This document shows positions 1 to 6,034 of a DNA stretch of 6,034 nucleotides, piece by piece (position 1 is the first letter of the stretch; the number at the start of each line of letters is the position of its first letter). Made by a program: the position numbers and the translations under genes. Below the pieces are notes generated by a model that was not told where the DNA came from, ran no database searches, and saw only the letters and a list, made by a program, of their open reading frames with translations. Source of the stretch: an uncultured beta proteobacterium (GTDB lineage: Bacteria > Pseudomonadota > Gammaproteobacteria > Burkholderiales > Burkholderiaceae_C); assembly GCA_903927495.1 (NCBI GenBank), contig CAIYNH010001005.1:1-6034 (forward strand). The letters run 5' to 3'.

Positions 1-211
1 CTCCAATGTCTGAATTTAACCATCAGCTATAGGGTCCGTTTTTCAGGGGCAAGATCATGAAAGGAATAGCAAGAACAAATTGCATCAATAACGCGAGTTC
101 GTGGGATGATGCTGACTCTCGTGTGGTCGGTGGTGGAGGCGATCGTGATTACTTGTCGTCTCTGCCAAAAACCTAGAACCTGACCCTGACTCACAAACTT
201 CAAAATATTCT

Positions 212-216
212 GAGGA
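212..216 (+). promoter_or_regulatory. Ribosome binding site of the DUF1993 gene
   Basis: GAGGA lies 9 bases before the ATG at 226 and fits the Shine-Dalgarno consensus at normal spacing. It supports this start codon. The ATG at 216, which overlaps this motif, is in another reading frame. Confidence 0.6.
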
Positions 217-225
217 TGCCGACCA

Positions 226-738
226 ATGTCCATTTCCATGTCATCAGCCAGTCTGCCGATTTTCAACGCCATGTTGGGCAACCTGAACCACATTCTGGAC
301 AAAGCGCAAGCCTTTGCAGTTGCCAAGAAATGTGATCCTCTGGTGCTGACGCACTTTCGGTTGGCTCCAGATATGCTTCCATTTTCCGGGCAAATCCTGA
401 TTGCTTGCGATACTGCCAAGAACGGTACAGCCAGGTTGTCGGGCGTTGACGCGCCGAAGTATGACGACAATGAAGTCACCTTGTCTGAACTCAAAGCTCG
501 AATTCAAAAGACGCTTGACTACCTGGCAACAGTACCCAACAGCGCACTCGATGGCACCGAGGAAAAAGTCATCACGTTTCAGGCAGGTCCGGTATCTAGA
601 ACCATGTTGGGTGAGGCTTACCTGAAACTTTGGCTGCTGCCAAACCTGTTTTTTCACATCACCATGGCCTACGCCATGTTGCGCCACAATGGCGTGGATC
701 TGGGAAAACTTGACTATTTGACGGGTGAAAATAATTGA
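226..738 (+). CDS. DUF1993 domain-containing protein (DinB-like fold)
   Basis: This 170-residue protein matches the DUF1993 family (PF09351) along its whole length, and its size is normal for the family. Visible hallmarks are the N-terminal MSISM start, the segment RLAPDM..F..Q at residues 45-56 followed by IACDTAK (59-65), a variable middle with an EL.ARI helix, and the C-terminal FFHITMAYAMLRHNGV block (142-157) with His144 and His154. The family belongs to the DinB/YfiT-like four-helix bundle group, many of whose members bind a metal through histidines. No reaction has been assigned to DUF1993, so the role is unknown. It is probably cytoplasmic, as no signal peptide or membrane segment is visible. 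The start is supported by GAGGA at 212-216. The peroxiredoxin gene follows 80 bases downstream on the same strand, so co-transcription is possible but not shown. Family assignment is confident; function is not. Confidence 0.93.
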   Translation: MSISMSSASLPIFNAMLGNLNHILDKAQAFAVAKKCDPLVLTHFRLAPDMLPFSGQILIACDTAKNGTARLSGVDAPKYDDNEVTLSELKARIQKTLDYLATVPNSALDGTEEKVITFQAGPVSRTMLGEAYLKLWLLPNLFFHITMAYAMLRHNGVDLGKLDYLTGENN

Positions 739-739
739 T

Positions 740-749
740 CCGTGCACGG
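740..749. repeat. Perfect 10-bp palindrome between DUF1993 and peroxiredoxin genes
   Basis: CCGTGCACGG is a perfect palindrome beginning two bases after the DUF1993 stop codon. Its right half overlaps the second copy of a short direct repeat: ACGGGTG occurs at 721-727 and again at 746-752, 25 bases apart, with similar A-rich flanks. It could be a small operator. No T-run follows it, so it is not an intrinsic terminator. A chance origin cannot be excluded for so short a site. Confidence 0.35.
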
Positions 750-761
750 GTGTGAATAGAA

Positions 762-790
762 TTGAAATCTCACAAGTTTGCTCATATTGA
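762..790 (+). promoter_or_regulatory. Possible sigma70 promoter of the peroxiredoxin gene
   Basis: TTGAAA at 762-767 matches five of six bases of the -35 consensus. It is followed by CATATT at 783-788 (15-base spacer) or TATTGA at 785-790 (17-base spacer), each a weak -10 candidate. The position, 30-55 bases before the ATG at 819, is suitable. The -10 match is poor, so this is tentative. Confidence 0.25.
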
Positions 791-818
791 GTTGGCAAGA
801 TCTACTGTTGGGACAACC

Positions 819-1373
819 ATGCGATACCAAATTAACTGCTTGAGACTTTGTTTTTCACTCTATTTTTTGATTCTCAGTGCCCCTGCATCTGCCGCGTTGG
901 TGGTGGGTGCGACATCTCCGGAATTCATAACGCAAGCAGCACAAGCTGGTGTTGAGTTCAAATTTTCCCTCGCCGAGACTCTCAAAAAAGGGCCTGTTGT
1001 GCTGTACTTTTATCCAAAGGCATTCACCAGCGGATGCACCATTGAGGCACACAACTTCGCTGAGGCCACGCCAAAATTCAACGCCTTGGGTGCGACTGTG
1101 GTCGGCATCTCAAATGACGATATTGAGACCCTGAAAAAGTTCTCGGTCGATGCATGTCGTGACAAATTTGCGGTTGCTGCAGACAGTGGTGCGCGCATCA
1201 TGAAGCAATATGACGCGGCCTTGTGGATAAAACCTGACATGGCCGATCGTATTTCTTATGTCATCAGCCCACAGGGAAAAATCATTTATGCGTATTCCAG
1301 CCTGAGCCCGGATCAGCATGTTGAGAACACGCTGAAGGCAGTCGAGCAGTGGCACGTTTTGCAGAAAAAGTAA
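819..1373 (+). CDS. Exported peroxiredoxin, BCP/PrxQ type (AhpC/TSA family)
   Basis: A thioredoxin-fold peroxidase expected to reduce H2O2 or organic peroxides with thiol electrons, probably in the periplasm. From the ATG at 819 the product has 184 residues. It opens with a signal peptide: basic start, hydrophobic core at about 8-20, and a likely cut after ALA-like APASA at residue 25. The active-site segment is FYPKAFTSGCT (64-74), with Pro66, Thr70 and the peroxidatic Cys73. Arg144 in DRISYVISPQGKI fits the conserved active-site Arg. E. coli BCP-type enzymes have a second Cys five residues after the first, but here that place is His78. Cys113 in DACRDKF, 40 residues on, is the likely resolving Cys, as in BCPs with a distant partner. 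A TTG at 762 would add 19 residues before the signal peptide and is unlikely; GGGA at 810-813 is a weak RBS for 819. The paiB-type gene starts 10 bases after the stop, suggesting one transcript. Confidence 0.9.
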   Translation: MRYQINCLRLCFSLYFLILSAPASAALVVGATSPEFITQAAQAGVEFKFSLAETLKKGPVVLYFYPKAFTSGCTIEAHNFAEATPKFNALGATVVGISNDDIETLKKFSVDACRDKFAVAADSGARIMKQYDAALWIKPDMADRISYVISPQGKIIYAYSSLSPDQHVENTLKAVEQWHVLQKK

Positions 1374-1383
1374 GCAAAAACTT

Positions 1384-2004
1384 ATGTACCTACCATCCCA
1401 GTTTTCCGCCAAAGAACGCGCTCAAGCGCTTGACCTGATGCGCGAGTATCCGTTGGCCAGTCTGATCAGCACAGATCATGAACAACTACCGTTTGTGACC
1501 CACTTGCCATTGCACTGGGAAGAGCGTGGAGAAAAGATGGTCTTGCAGGGTCACTGCGCTTTAGCAAATCCACACTGGAAGTATTTGCAGGACAGACCGA
1601 AGGCAGTAGTCACCTTCATGGGCCCGCAGGCCTATATGTCAGCCAAGGTCTACCCGGATTTGGTGCGGGTGCCCACCTGGAGCTACTTGGCTGTGCATTG
1701 CACTGTGCAGGCCCACTTGCTGACTGACGTTGATTCCAAAGAGCAGGTGCTCAAACAACTTATCGGAGATCACGACCCGGCTTACGATGCCCAATGGCAT
1801 AAGCTGGATCGGAGTTACCAGCTCAGAATGCTGTCAGGGATCGTGGCTTTTGAACTTGAGGTTGTGGATTTGCAATGCAAGATTAAACTCAACCAGCATC
1901 GACCTGAATCGCACGCCAGCATGTACAGCACTTATGTGCAGGGAAACCACGACGAACAAGCATTGGCCCAGTGGATGCTGCGACTGGGTTTGGTGGAAGG
2001 CTAA
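1384..2004 (+). CDS. PaiB-type FMN-binding split-barrel protein (FMN-binding negative transcriptional regulator family)
   Basis: This 206-residue protein has the ordered motifs of the PaiB family (PF04299) and normal length. These are MYLPSQF at the start, PLASLIS (23-29), HLPL (40-43), GHCALANPHW (56-65), FMGPQAYMSAKVY (78-90), VPTWSYLAVH (96-105), and GIVAFELEV followed by KIKLNQHR (152-173). In known structures such motifs form a split-barrel flavin site. Bacillus subtilis PaiB was named as a repressor of sporulation and degradative-enzyme genes, but relatives are often flavin- or heme-binding proteins of unknown reaction, so the regulator name should be held loosely. No helix-turn-helix is visible. 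The gene starts 10 bases after the peroxiredoxin stop with no clear RBS, which suggests translational coupling and a shared redox theme. Cys58 sits in GHCALAN at a place where many relatives have Val or Ile. Confidence 0.92.
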   Translation: MYLPSQFSAKERAQALDLMREYPLASLISTDHEQLPFVTHLPLHWEERGEKMVLQGHCALANPHWKYLQDRPKAVVTFMGPQAYMSAKVYPDLVRVPTWSYLAVHCTVQAHLLTDVDSKEQVLKQLIGDHDPAYDAQWHKLDRSYQLRMLSGIVAFELEVVDLQCKIKLNQHRPESHASMYSTYVQGNHDEQALAQWMLRLGLVEG

Positions 2005-2013
2005 GGTTGTTAA

Positions 2014-2571
<558 letters not shown>

Positions 2572-2587
2572 CTTCCAGCCATGCGCC

Positions 2588-3589
2588 ATGAAAAAGCACA
2601 TTTATATTTACTCGCCTTCTGGCGCTGTCCGTGACAAGGCAGCCTTTAATCGCGGCATCCGCCGTTTACAAACCTTGGGCCATGAAGTGGAGGTGGACGA
2701 AGCGGCGTTGTCCAACTATCAGCGCTTTGCCGGAGACGATGCTACCCGTCTCGCGGCCATTCACCGGGCCGCGGCCAGTAGAGCCGATGTAGCACTGATT
2801 TCGCGGGGCGGCTATGGTTTGACCCGGATCCTGAGCGGCATTCACTACAAAAAAGTAGCGAAAGCGATAGAGTTGGGCATGCTGTTTGTTGGAATCAGTG
2901 ATTTCACAGCGTTTCAAAATGCAGTGCTTGCCCGCACCGGGGCCACCACTTGGGCCGGGCCTGCACTGTGTGAAGGTTTTGGGGTTGGCGGCAAGGTAGA
3001 TCCGAGCGATGGCAATGAAAATGGCGAAGCGGCAGCACCAGACGACATCATGGAGGCCTGTTTTGATGACCTGCTGCGCGGACAAGGGGAGGGTGCCGGT
3101 TGGTGTCAACACCGAAGTGTGAATAAAAAAGTTAATAATTCAATAGCACTCCATGAGCCACCAGAAAGCGCTACAGACAGTTTTACCATCAATCAATCGA
3201 TTCTCTGGGGGGGCAACTTGACGGTGCTGTGTTCGCTACTGGGAACGCCTTATTTTCCTGATATCAAGGGTGGCATCCTGTTTTTGGAAGACGTGGCCGA
3301 GCACCCATACCGAATCGAGCGCATGCTGACCCAGCTGTTGCACGCCGGTGTCCTGAAACGGCAAAAGGCCATCGTGTTAGGTCAATTTACCGATTTCAAA
3401 CTCCTTGCACACGACCATGGCTTCAAACTCCAGTCCGTCATTGACTGGTTGCGCCCACAAATCAAGCAACCCTTACTGACCAACTTACCTTACGGGCACG
3501 TCGCCACCAAAGTGCTTCTTCCGGTGGGTGACAAGGTTGATTTGATGGTTGATGGACGCAATGCCTTGTTTTATTGGGGCAATAACTGA
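2588..3589 (+). CDS. ldcA: LD-carboxypeptidase, peptidase family S66 (muramoyltetrapeptide carboxypeptidase)
   Basis: Cleaves the terminal D-alanine from murein tetrapeptides (L,D-bond) during peptidoglycan recycling in the cytoplasm. The N-terminal domain has IYSPSGAV (7-14), RGGYGLTRIL (73-82) and the nucleophile Ser104 in FVGISDFTAF. The C-terminal domain has WGGNLTVLCSLLGTPYFPD (207-225), Glu234 in GGILFLEDVAEHPYRIERML and His304 in LPYGHVATK. Ser-Glu-His is thus complete. At 333 residues it is roughly 25-30 longer than typical members of about 305. The surplus is two hydrophilic segments in the linker between domains, about residues 133-152 (rich in Gly, Asp, Glu, Asn) and 177-202. The second is encoded by unusually AT-rich DNA. 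Both are in frame and outside the catalytic motifs, so activity should survive. There is no signal peptide and no clear RBS before the ATG at 2588; the gene starts 16 bases after tadA, which suggests coupling. Confidence 0.93.
   Translation: MKKHIYIYSPSGAVRDKAAFNRGIRRLQTLGHEVEVDEAALSNYQRFAGDDATRLAAIHRAAASRADVALISRGGYGLTRILSGIHYKKVAKAIELGMLFVGISDFTAFQNAVLARTGATTWAGPALCEGFGVGGKVDPSDGNENGEAAAPDDIMEACFDDLLRGQGEGAGWCQHRSVNKKVNNSIALHEPPESATDSFTINQSILWGGNLTVLCSLLGTPYFPDIKGGILFLEDVAEHPYRIERMLTQLLHAGVLKRQKAIVLGQFTDFKLLAHDHGFKLQSVIDWLRPQIKQPLLTNLPYGHVATKVLLPVGDKVDLMVDGRNALFYWGNN
3119..3173 (+). repeat. AT-rich in-frame segment in ldcA resembling a dispersed intergenic repeat
   Basis: Bases 3119-3145 are almost all A/T, unlike the rest of the gene. 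Then come AATAGCACT (3142-3150) and AAAGCGCTA (3165-3173), the latter holding the palindrome AGCGCT. From memory, many Comamonadaceae genomes carry a dispersed intergenic element with AATAGCTACT followed by about 14 bases and AAGCGCTA. The order and spacing here are similar. The match is recalled, not searched, so the identity is tentative; the compositional anomaly is seen directly. Confidence 0.3.
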
Positions 3590-3657
3590 TGTCAAAGGGT
3601 GAGAACTCGCCTACTTGGCAACGGGTATCAACATTGACCTAAACTAGCAGCCTTGCA

Positions 3658-3664
3658 AGAAGGA
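3658..3664 (+). promoter_or_regulatory. Ribosome binding site of the cyclase gene
   Basis: AGAAGGA ends 10 bases before the ATG at 3675. This is slightly long but acceptable spacing for a Shine-Dalgarno site. It supports initiation at 3675, where the cyclase domain begins almost at once. Confidence 0.5.
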
Positions 3665-3674
3665 TTCACCGGGA

Positions 3675-4589
3675 ATGGGCGTTCAATCTACTGTTGTTTT
3701 TGCAGATCTGTTTGGCAGCACAGGTGTATTTGAATCGCTTGGCAATATCAAAGCGACCGAGGCGGTCACGCAGGCTACCAACTGGATTGCAGAAAAAATC
3801 ATCCTCCATGGCGGACGGGTTGTCAAGTTCCTGGGTGACGGGGTGCTGGCGATCTTTGATGCAAGCCCGAATGCCATCACGGCAGTGACTGACATTCAGC
3901 GCACGTATCAACAGCGTTTGGCGCAGCTACCGCCCTCGCTTTACATGCCGCTGCGTATTGGCATCGCATGCGGCGAAGTGGAACTTGTGGATGACGATTG
4001 CTACGGCGATGCCGTCAATATTGCAGCTCGGTTAAGTGAATTGACCGGACCACACCAAATTTGGGTGAATTCAGCTGCTATTGAAAATAGCCCGGAACTA
4101 ACCAACGCACGCTTTCGCCTGCTGGGACCAATTTCGATTCGTGGGCGCTCCGAGCACTGCATCGTTTACCAGATTGAGTGGCAAGAAGACATCAATTCCG
4201 AATTTTTCACCATTCCGGCACCCGTTAACTCGTCATTCGATGCGCTCACCAGTGATGTACTGGGTGGGCAAATCGAGCTTTCCTGGGTTGGCACCAAAAA
4301 AAGGTTCAATGCGTTTGAACTTCCCATTCACATCGGTCGAACAAGATTGGTGGAGTTTGTTGTAAATGACCCTCGGGTATCGCGAACTCATGCCCGGATT
4401 GACTGGCGCAATGGCAGCGTGGTTCTGGTTGACGTCAGCTCTTACGGCTGCTGGATCAGGTTTTCCGGCGGCGGTTCGGATTTGTTGCTGCGCCGTGAGG
4501 AATGTGTACTGCATGGCCGTGGCGAAATTGCGCTGGGGACATCCTTTAGTGACCTCAGCGCGCCCGTGGTATCTTTTACAGTGAATTGA
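3675..4589 (+). CDS. Class III adenylate cyclase with C-terminal FHA domain
   Basis: Predicted to convert ATP to cAMP in the cytoplasm. Residues about 5-168 form a class III cyclase domain that begins right at the N terminus. The metal-binding Asp11 lies in VVFADLFGST and Asp55 in KFLGDGVLAIF. Lys51 and Asp108 occupy the adenine-selecting positions. Asn115 and Arg119 in YGDAVNIAARL are the transition-state pair. All six canonical residues are present, so ATP is a better guess than GTP as substrate, and the protein should work as a homodimer. After a linker (about 170-198), residues about 199-303 form an FHA domain: IGR (220-222), SRTH (236-239) and DVSSYG (253-258). FHA domains bind phosphothreonine peptides, but the usual Asn of the last motif is Tyr257 here. 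No membrane segment or other sensor is visible. It lies 85 bases after ldcA and could have its own promoter, though I see no convincing one. Its TGA ends one base from the stop of the opposing peptidase gene. Confidence 0.93.
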   Translation: MGVQSTVVFADLFGSTGVFESLGNIKATEAVTQATNWIAEKIILHGGRVVKFLGDGVLAIFDASPNAITAVTDIQRTYQQRLAQLPPSLYMPLRIGIACGEVELVDDDCYGDAVNIAARLSELTGPHQIWVNSAAIENSPELTNARFRLLGPISIRGRSEHCIVYQIEWQEDINSEFFTIPAPVNSSFDALTSDVLGGQIELSWVGTKKRFNAFELPIHIGRTRLVEFVVNDPRVSRTHARIDWRNGSVVLVDVSSYGCWIRFSGGGSDLLLRREECVLHGRGEIALGTSFSDLSAPVVSFTVN

Positions 4590-4590
4590 T

Positions 4591-6034
4591 TTACTTGGCA
4601 GTAATTGTTATCGGTATGGTGGTCTGAGCTGTCAAACCAACTGAGTCGAGAACTGTGACTTTTAGACTGTAGCTACCCACCAAGGGGTTGGGCCAGTTGG
4701 CCGTGATGGTCGAACCGCTCGATGAAAACGACATCCCCATTGGAGCGCCCGAGAGCGACACCGACATCCAGGCGACGGCACTGGAATCCGAGAAGGTGAT
4801 CTTGCCGCTGAGTGGTTTGCCAAGTACGCCAGTCATGGCTGCAGCTGTGATCACCGGGCCTGCCGTGAATATCTTGACGGTGTAGATGCCTTCTCCACTC
4901 AAACCGGTCTTGCTGTCCTTGGCGACCACAGTCACATTAAAGGTACCCAGCACTGGACTGGCCCAACTGACCAGACCGGCGCTGCTGATGCTCATTCCAG
5001 CAGGAGCACCGCTCAAGGTGTAGGTGACCGGGTTGGGTGCAAGCACCGAGACAGCGAACGATAGCGCCGTGCCGGGTGTGCCGCTGATGCTGGCCGCAGT
5101 CACGAGCGGCGGCAGTGGCGCAGCAATGGCAATGGTGTACACGCCTTGCCCGCTCAAACCGGTCTTAGTGTCCTTGGCAATCACGGTGACCGAGTAGGTT
5201 CCGGCCACCGGAGCAGCCCAGGTCACAACACCGGCGCTACTGATGCTCATTGCACTGGGTCCACCGGTCATTGAATAGGTAAGCGGATTTGATGAGGTCG
5301 CAGATACGGTAAACGACAGTGCTGTTCCGGTTGTGCCACTGATGGCACCGGCTTTCACTACCGGTGCCGCCTGCTGGGCGATGGTCACGGTGTAAATGCC
5401 TTGCCCACTCAAGGCGGTCTTGCTGTCTTTGGCGATGACGGTTACCGAATACTTTCCAAGCACGGGCGTGGCCCAGGTCACTGCGCCCGTGGCACTGATG
5501 CTCATTCTTGCGGGGGCTCCGCTTAAGGAGTAGGTGACCGGGTTGGGTGCGGAAACAGAGACCATAAACGACAACGCCGTTCCGACTGTTGCGCTAATGT
5601 CTGCGGGTGTGACAACCGGTGCCGAGGCGGCAGTGCTTGCCCCCGTAAGCACACTCAGAAGACTGCTGACATTGGGCGTGCCCAAACCCGAGAGCGGGTC
5701 ATAACCCAGCTTGGCGGTGCAAGTGGCGCAACTGCCGTCTGAGCCTTTGGTTACGTCGGCAAAGACACTGGCATAGGTTCCTGGCACGGTGGCAATTTGG
5801 TTGTACAGGACCGCATGCGGTGAACCCAACGCCGGTTTGGCGACCAAAGCTCGCGCGGCGTTGGCGATGGCAACAATGCCTGCCCATTGCGGGGTAGACA
5901 GACTGGTTCCGCCGACACTGATCCAGTTCACTGTAGTACTTCCTGGTGAAACTACCGCCACATATTGGCCTGATGCCGGGTCAGCGTTGAAAGCCACATC
6001 AGCGACCGTGCGCCGGGCCACGCTTCCCATGCCA
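4591..6034 (-). CDS. Sedolisin-type (S53) peptidase, C-terminal part, with four Ig-like domains (partial)
   Basis: The gene enters from the right edge and only its C-terminal ~480 residues are present; the first Met in view, at 6030, is internal because the frame stays open to the edge. Counting from that Met, residues 1-128 match the end of an S53 catalytic domain: DVAFNADPASGQ (11-22), GGTSLSTPQWAG with the catalytic Ser43 (40-51), and the calcium-site pieces ADVTKG (Asp92) and GYDPLSGLGTPN (Asp111). The catalytic Glu and Asp and any signal peptide lie outside the window. A CATC pair (Cys101, Cys104) sits in the calcium loop and may form a disulphide. Residues 137-479 are four Ig-like domains of the putative-Ig (He_PIG, PF05345) type at an 85-residue period, the last one divergent and ending the protein. 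Such proteins are secreted; the Ig tail may space the enzyme from a surface or bind a polymer. It could be an inactive homologue if the unseen residues are lost. Confidence 0.88.
   Translation of the reverse strand, partial: GMGSVARRTVADVAFNADPASGQYVAVVSPGSTTVNWISVGGTSLSTPQWAGIVAIANAARALVAKPALGSPHAVLYNQIATVPGTYASVFADVTKGSDGSCATCTAKLGYDPLSGLGTPNVSSLLSVLTGASTAASAPVVTPADISATVGTALSFMVSVSAPNPVTYSLSGAPARMSISATGAVTWATPVLGKYSVTVIAKDSKTALSGQGIYTVTIAQQAAPVVKAGAISGTTGTALSFTVSATSSNPLTYSMTGGPSAMSISSAGVVTWAAPVAGTYSVTVIAKDTKTGLSGQGVYTIAIAAPLPPLVTAASISGTPGTALSFAVSVLAPNPVTYTLSGAPAGMSISSAGLVSWASPVLGTFNVTVVAKDSKTGLSGEGIYTVKIFTAGPVITAAAMTGVLGKPLSGKITFSDSSAVAWMSVSLSGAPMGMSFSSSGSTITANWPNPLVGSYSLKVTVLDSVGLTAQTTIPITITAK
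4594..5622 (-). repeat. Tandem Ig-like domain array, 255-bp period
   Basis: Four units lie within the S53 gene: 5622-5377, 5367-5122, 5112-4867, and a divergent last unit 4860-4594. The first three keep an exact 85-codon register, and the fourth is one codon shorter in spacing. Units 1 and 3 share about 70% of residues by hand count, for example the block APNPVTY.LSGAP.MSIS. Their DNA shares an identical run of over 20 bases at 5530-5550 and 5020-5040, 510 bases apart. This indicates duplication of one module, and the array could change copy number by recombination. Confidence 0.85.

Noticed and set aside
180..211. Possible promoter before DUF1993 (CTGACC or CTGACT with TATTCT)
   Set aside because: The spacers are 20 or 14 bases and the -10 matches only four of six bases.
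1..225. Search for a gene end or RNA in the left leader
   Set aside because: All three + frames close within 60 bases, and no recognisable protein tail, tRNA-like fold or strong terminator was seen.
27..494. Open frame of 155 codons on the - strand at the left end
   Set aside because: Its larger part lies antisense to the well-supported DUF1993 gene, the translation matches no family I know, and it has no clear RBS.
244..798. Open frame of 184 codons on the - strand over DUF1993
   Set aside because: It is antisense to a gene with family-wide motifs and its product shows no recognisable domain or balanced composition.
762..818. TTG start that would lengthen the peroxiredoxin by 19 residues
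   Set aside because: It would put a charged extension before a good signal peptide that begins at the ATG at 819, and it overlaps a possible -35 element.
2666..3112. Open frame of 148 codons on the - strand within ldcA
   Set aside because: It mirrors the S66 peptidase coding frame; the residues carry no motif and the + strand reading is certain.
3589..3642. Tiny open frame of 17 codons whose ATG overlaps the ldcA stop (TGATG)
   Set aside because: The overlap could allow translational coupling, but the peptide is very short, shows no motif, and such overlaps arise by chance.
3634..3660. TTGACC as a -35 element before the cyclase gene
   Set aside because: The -35 match is good, but no -10-like hexamer lies 15-19 bases downstream.

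Overview
This looks like ordinary bacterial chromosome from a betaproteobacterium, most likely of the order Burkholderiales (Comamonadaceae-like). That placement is an inference. It rests on moderate GC, dense gene packing, the tadA-ldcA gene pair and the close family resemblance of the DUF1993, PaiB-type and LD-carboxypeptidase proteins. There is no rRNA or other phylogenetic marker to settle the genus. No tRNA, rRNA, CRISPR array, insertion sequence or phage gene was seen.

Layout. Bases 1-225 are a leader with no gene I can support. Six genes then run rightward on the + strand: a DUF1993 (DinB-like fold) protein, an exported BCP/PrxQ-type peroxiredoxin, a PaiB-type FMN-binding split-barrel protein, the tRNA adenosine deaminase TadA, an S66 LD-carboxypeptidase, and a soluble class III nucleotide cyclase with a C-terminal FHA domain. 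The gaps are 80, 10, 81, 16 and 85 bases. This suggests two tight pairs, peroxiredoxin-paiB and tadA-ldcA. The 80-85 base gaps are where promoters could sit. Facing them on the - strand is the 3' part of a large gene that runs off the right edge. It encodes the C-terminal end of a sedolisin-type (S53) serine-carboxyl peptidase followed by four Ig-like domains. Its stop codon lies one base from the cyclase stop codon.

How the genes fit together. The first three have themes of oxidative stress and flavin use. TadA makes inosine at the wobble base of tRNA-Arg and is expected to be essential. The carboxypeptidase belongs to murein tetrapeptide recycling. The cyclase keeps all six canonical metal, adenine-selecting and transition-state residues, so it should make cAMP, with the FHA domain as a possible phosphothreonine-sensing tail. 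The S53 protein is expected to be secreted. I see no single pathway joining them and no convincing new multi-gene system. The most unusual items are the cyclase-FHA protein with a non-canonical FHA signature, an AT-rich in-frame insertion in the carboxypeptidase that resembles a dispersed intergenic repeat, the 255-bp periodic Ig array, and the almost abutting convergent stops.
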